This document shows, in pieces, positions 61,397 to 64,000 of a stretch of DNA of 64,000 nt; within the stretch, counting starts at the first letter, position 1; each line of letters opens with the position of its first letter. This DNA comes from Lysobacter sp. cf310. GTDB lineage: Bacteria; Pseudomonadota; Gammaproteobacteria; Xanthomonadales; Xanthomonadaceae. The notes beneath the pieces are model-generated. The model was not told the DNA's origin. It saw nothing but the letters and a program-made list of their open reading frames with translations, and searched no databases. The DNA lies in assembly GCF_900114355.1 (NCBI RefSeq), contig NZ_FOSS01000002.1, forward strand, positions 325,491 to 389,490, in the 5' to 3' direction. Position numbers and translations under genes: made by a program.

Positions 61397-64000
61397 TTAC
61401 CACTGAATTCCGGCACCCACCGAGAAACCCCAATCGCGTGTGGTGTTGCCGCTGGCCTGCGCCTTGTAGACGTAGCGACCGTTGTCGGTAATGCCCGACA
61501 GACCGATCGCCATGCCGTACTCGCCCTGATAGCCGCCGAAGCCCACCGCCAGCATGCTCTTGCCCGGCAGGTAGGCCTGCGGCAGACCGGCCATGGCCAT
61601 CGCCGACGAGGTCGCGCCGCGATAACCGCGCTCCATCGTCCACACGTCGTTGTCCAACTGGGCCAGGCGGGCGTCGGTGTACTGGTTGGCCTGGTTGATG
61701 GCGTAGTTCACGCCCGAGCTGAGCTGATTGACGTTGACGGCGTCGGTGCCGGCGATGCCCGGCGCCACGCCGGTGATGGTGCGTCCGCCGATGTTCATCT
61801 CGCCGGTCGAGCTGCTGTTGCCCACGTAGGCCGCGTTGTAGTTGGTCTGCGCGCCGACGGTGGTGGCCGAGCCGTTGCCGACGGCGACGCTGTTGACGTG
61901 GGTGGCCTTGGAGCCAGCGCCCAGCGCCGCCGAATCGTTGGCCGTGGCGCTGGTATTGGCGCCGATGGCGACGCTGTTGTTGCCGCTGGCGCTGGAGTTC
62001 ACGCCGCCGGCCATGGCGTTGACCCCGGTGGCGCCGTTGTTAGCGTAGTTGCCGCCCTGCACGCCGCCGTCGTTGACGCTGTAGTAATGGGTCGCGGTGG
62101 CGTTGATGTGGTTCTGCACCGCCTGCAGCTGGGCGACGTTGACCGCATCGCTGGGCGCGGTGCCCGCGGCCACGCCGGTGATCTGGCGGTACACGCCATT
62201 GCCCGCATCGCCCACGCTGACCGCGCCGGCGGTGCTGGTGGTGGCCGCGATGGCCGCGGTCTGGCCAGCGGTCGCGCCCGGGGGCACGTAGCCGGCGACG
62301 CCGGCCGCGGTGTTGGAGACCGAGCCCGCACCCAGCGCGACGCCGCCGGCGACGGTGGATTGCGAACCGGCGCCCACCGCCACCGAACCGGTGCCGGAAG
62401 CGACGCTGTTGACACCCATCGCGACGCCGCCCTGCCCGCTCGCCGATGCGTTGACGCCGGCGGCCACGGAGTTCACGCCGCTAGCGCCGTCGTTGTTGTA
62501 GTTGCCTCCGCGCACGCCGCCGTCGTTGACGCTGTAGTAGTGCGCCGTTGAAGCGTTGACGGTGTTGCTGAGATTGGCGATCGCTTGATTGGTCGCATGC
62601 AACTGGGAACCGTTGATCGCATCGGTGCTGTCGACCGAGACGCGGCCGGCCGCCACGTTGGTGATGGTGCGCTCGGAACCCAGGCTACCCACGCTCACGG
62701 TCCCGACCGGCGCGGTGCCCGCGAAGCTGTAGCTGGTGCCGCCGATGACGATGCCCGCCGTGCCCACCGCCGCCGCCGTGGACGCGTTCGAGCCTAGCGC
62801 CACGCTGTCGTCGTCGGTCGCGGTCGCACCGTAGCCGATGGCGACCGAACCCGCACCGCCCGCCGCCGCGTTCACGCCCGCCGCGAGCGCGTTGAGGCCG
62901 GTGGCACCATCATTGGCATGGTTGCCGCCCTGCACGCCGCCGTCGTTGACGCTGTAGTAGTGGGTCGCGCTGGCGTCGACCTCGTTGCTGAGGTTCTCGA
63001 TCGACTGATTGGTCGCGAACAGCTGCGAACCGTTGATCGCATCGGTCGAGCTGCCGGAAATCCGGCCCGCGGCGACATTGGTGATGGTTCGCTCGGCACC
63101 CAGACTGCCCACGCTGACGGTACCGGCCGGGGTCGTGCCGGCGAAGTTGTAGCTGGTGCCGGCGATGACGACGCTGGAGGTGCCCACCGCGACCGCCGTC
63201 GCTGCGTTCGACCCCAGTGCCACGCTGTTCGCATCCGCCGCCGTCGCCCCGAAACCGATCGCCACGGAGCCGGCGCCGCTGGCCGCCGCGTTCACACCTG
63301 CGGCCAGGGAATTGAGGCCGGTGGCGCCGTCGTTAGCGTAGTTGCCGCCCTGCACGCCGCCGTCGTTGACGCTGTAGTAATGCGTCGCGCCGGCTTCCAC
63401 CACGTTGCTCAGGTTCTCGATCGACTGGTTGGTCGCGAACAGCTGCGAGCCGTTGATCGCGTCGGTCGAACTGCCGGAGATCCGGCCCGCCGCGATGTTG
63501 GTGATAGTGCGTTCGGCGCCGAGACTGCCCACGCTGACCGTGCCGGTCGGCGTGGCGCCGGCGAAGTTGTAGGTCGTCCCGTCGATCGTGGTGCTGGAGG
63601 TCCCCACGGCGGCCGCGGTGGCCGAGCCGGAGCCCAGCGCCACGCTGTTGGCATCGGCCGCGGTCGCGCCGGCGCCAATGGCGACGGAGCCGCTGCCGCC
63701 GGCCGTCGCGTTCACGCCCGCAGCCAGCGAATTCAGACCGGTGGCGCCGTCGTTGTCGTAGTTGCCGCCCTGCACGCCGCCGTCGTTGACGCTGTAGTAG
63801 TGCGTCTGCCCGGCCGTTACTTCCTGCGACAGCGCGCGCAATTGGGCGACGTTGACCGCGTCGGTGTCGGTGGAACCCGCCGCCACGTTGGTGATCTGGC
63901 GGGTCTGGCCGCTACTGCCCACGCTCACCGCGCCCAGGCGGCTGACCCAGGTGCTGCTGGTGTCGGTGGAAGGCAGGCCGGTGACGGGGTCGTAGCCTGC
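61397..64000 (-). CDS. YadA-like trimeric autotransporter adhesin (partial, N-terminus outside window)
   Basis: The frame stays open to the window edge, so the start is missing; 867 residues are visible. The C-terminal membrane anchor (about the last 90 residues) has ARLAQLDNDVWTMERG and ends DWGFSVGAGIQW. It would form the 12-stranded trimeric pore. The stalk has repeats with HYYSVNDGGV, SVAIG, NSVALGS, TVSVGSLG, TNVAAGR and STDAINGSQL at about 420-bp spacing (repeat starts near 63772, 63352, 62932, 62512, then 62058). It is a surface adhesin acting in attachment or biofilm. A lipoprotein with OmpA domain lies next to it. Confidence 0.95.
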   Translation of the reverse strand, partial: AGYDPVTGLPSTDTSSTWVSRLGAVSVGSSGQTRQITNVAAGSTDTDAVNVAQLRALSQEVTAGQTHYYSVNDGGVQGGNYDNDGATGLNSLAAGVNATAGGSGSVAIGAGATAADANSVALGSGSATAAAVGTSSTTIDGTTYNFAGATPTGTVSVGSLGAERTITNIAAGRISGSSTDAINGSQLFATNQSIENLSNVVEAGATHYYSVNDGGVQGGNYANDGATGLNSLAAGVNAAASGAGSVAIGFGATAADANSVALGSNAATAVAVGTSSVVIAGTSYNFAGTTPAGTVSVGSLGAERTITNVAAGRISGSSTDAINGSQLFATNQSIENLSNEVDASATHYYSVNDGGVQGGNHANDGATGLNALAAGVNAAAGGAGSVAIGYGATATDDDSVALGSNASTAAAVGTAGIVIGGTSYSFAGTAPVGTVSVGSLGSERTITNVAAGRVSVDSTDAINGSQLHATNQAIANLSNTVNASTAHYYSVNDGGVRGGNYNNDGASGVNSVAAGVNASASGQGGVAMGVNSVASGTGSVAVGAGSQSTVAGGVALGAGSVSNTAAGVAGYVPPGATAGQTAAIAATTSTAGAVSVGDAGNGVYRQITGVAAGTAPSDAVNVAQLQAVQNHINATATHYYSVNDGGVQGGNYANNGATGVNAMAGGVNSSASGNNSVAIGANTSATANDSAALGAGSKATHVNSVAVGNGSATTVGAQTNYNAAYVGNSSSTGEMNIGGRTITGVAPGIAGTDAVNVNQLSSGVNYAINQANQYTDARLAQLDNDVWTMERGYRGATSSAMAMAGLPQAYLPGKSMLAVGFGGYQGEYGMAIGLSGITDNGRYVYKAQASGNTTRDWGFSVGAGIQW

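Overview
The window is GC-rich chromosomal DNA from a gammaproteobacterium of the Xanthomonadaceae, most like Lysobacter. The grounds are the split liu leucine-degradation genes, the his operon headed by a TrpR/YerC-like regulator, the Lysobacter-type GTAG palindromic (REP) repeats, the EfpL protein and overall protein character. No ribosomal RNA, phage, IS element, CRISPR array or replication origin was seen. The only RNA gene is a tRNA-Pro(CGG) at 59461-59537.

0-25.7 kb: branched-chain amino acid catabolism. Leucine dehydrogenase (515), isovaleryl-CoA dehydrogenase liuA (1712), acetyl-CoA acetyltransferase (4019), methylcrotonyl-CoA carboxylase beta liuB (6446), methylglutaconyl-CoA hydratase liuC (17749), carboxylase alpha liuD (19522) and HMG-CoA lyase liuE (22151) together convert leucine to acetyl-CoA and acetoacetate. 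A 3-hydroxyacyl-CoA-type SDR (27091) fits isoleucine or fatty acid oxidation. The pathway is interrupted by unrelated modules: two alanine-rich lipoproteins (5317, 5872), an HscC-type Hsp70 with two membrane J-domain proteins (8301-12237), a bactofilin with a zinc-ribbon partner (12532-13481), a zeta-like P-loop kinase with a small partner (13646-14846), and a feoA-feoB iron(II) uptake operon on the minus strand (15213-17661). liuD, a lipoprotein, liuE and a PAS-GGDEF-EAL protein are joined by 4-base ATGA overlaps.

25.7-41 kb: an amidohydrolase, the SDR, EfpL, a run of small unrecognised or lightly annotated genes (28.8-32 kb), a Tat-exported phospholipase C, a NUDIX hydrolase, two paralogous amino acid permeases, and the methionine-salvage genes mtnB, mtnD and mtnC.

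41-53 kb (minus strand): a 67-aa protein, a degenerate type II dehydroquinase homologue, a YdeI-like protein, an exported metallophosphoesterase, and the complete histidine operon hisGDCBHAF(IE). The operon is led by a TrpR/YerC-like gene that has a perfect 26-bp AT-rich palindrome just upstream.

53-64 kb: a 7TM diguanylate cyclase, a 2OG-Fe(II) oxygenase, a long HutH-like ammonia-lyase, hisS, tRNA-Pro, a DUF4019 protein, a BamE-OmpA-type lipoprotein, and the C-terminal part of a YadA-like trimeric autotransporter that runs off the window end.

Gene-free stretches over 300 bp (1-514, 2870-4018, 14847-15212, 29074-29433, 34141-34716, 40918-41844, 57561-57863) mostly hold REP-type palindromes and tandemly copied repeat units. 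57561-57863 shows nothing recognisable.
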